This document shows, piece by piece, positions 6,830 through 6,901 of a stretch of DNA of 6,901 nt (position 1 is its first letter; each line of letters starts with the position of its first letter). The notes below the pieces were generated by a model. That model was not told the origin of the DNA and searched no databases. It saw only the letters and a program-made list of their open reading frames with translations. Location of the stretch: contig CAMOHN010000053.1 of NCBI GenBank assembly GCA_946615455.1, forward strand, positions 1 through 6,901, in the 5' to 3' direction. Source of the DNA: an uncultured Bacteroidales bacterium (lineage in GTDB: Bacteria; Bacteroidota; Bacteroidia; Bacteroidales; Paludibacteraceae). A program made the translations under genes and the position numbers.

Positions 6830-6901
6830 AACGACTGAATTTATTCTTTCTTCTCCTGATAGCCGGCGGGCTGACGCTGTCGGCACAGACGGCTTCGCCG
6901 A
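6826..6901 (+). CDS. batE: Probable BatE, N-terminal signal peptide only (3' end outside window)
   Basis: Only 25 codons are present. They start at an ATG that overlaps the batD stop (ATGA, 6826-6829) and run off the window. The peptide MKRLNLFFLLLIAGGLTLSA followed by Q is a clear signal peptide: two positive residues, a hydrophobic core, and a likely cleavage near SAQ. In Bacteroidales Bat operons the gene after batD is batE, an exported TPR/SH3-type protein. The name here rests on position and the leader; no domain of the mature protein is visible. Confidence 0.7.
   Translation, partial: MKRLNLFFLLLIAGGLTLSAQTASP

Overview
The window is a nearly complete stretch of a Bacteroidetes aerotolerance (Bat) operon, all genes on the + strand. 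The gene order is the 3' end of moxR, a DUF58/vWA gene, a small BatD-like membrane protein gene, batA, batB, batC, batD, and the first 25 codons of batE. This order, the A-rich weak ribosome binding sites, and signal peptides ending in forms such as '..SAQ' and '..YGQ' point to the order Bacteroidales. A Prevotella- or Bacteroides-like anaerobe is plausible, but the genus cannot be fixed from this window.

Layout: moxR tail 1-324; a 66-bp spacer 325-390 with a 7-bp periodic repeat; DUF58 protein 391-1290; BatD-like protein 1309-2214; batA 2211-3197; batB 3204-4238; batC 4235-4951; batD 4964-6829; batE start 6826-6901. From the DUF58 gene onward, no junction is wider than 18 bp. Three junctions are 4-base ATGA start/stop overlaps. 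This indicates one transcription unit. No promoter, terminator, RNA gene, mobile element or CRISPR array is visible. No non-coding stretch exceeds 66 bp.

How the genes probably work together: MoxR AAA+ ATPases act as chaperone-like partners of vWA proteins. Here one cytosolic vWA protein (DUF58) and two inner-membrane vWA proteins (BatA, BatB) are encoded next to an ATPase. BatC carries TPR repeats and a glutamine-rich tail. BatD and the smaller BatD-like protein carry exported beta-rich parts, one membrane helix and a cytosolic helical domain. The set looks like an envelope-associated complex assembled or remodelled by MoxR. The operon was first linked to oxygen tolerance in Bacteroides fragilis, but its biochemical activity is not settled. 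The family is known, so this is not a new system. The most notable local details are the 7-bp repeat before the DUF58 gene, the shared C-terminal module of the BatD-like protein and BatD, a Thr in the BatA MIDAS motif, and the BatC glutamine tract.
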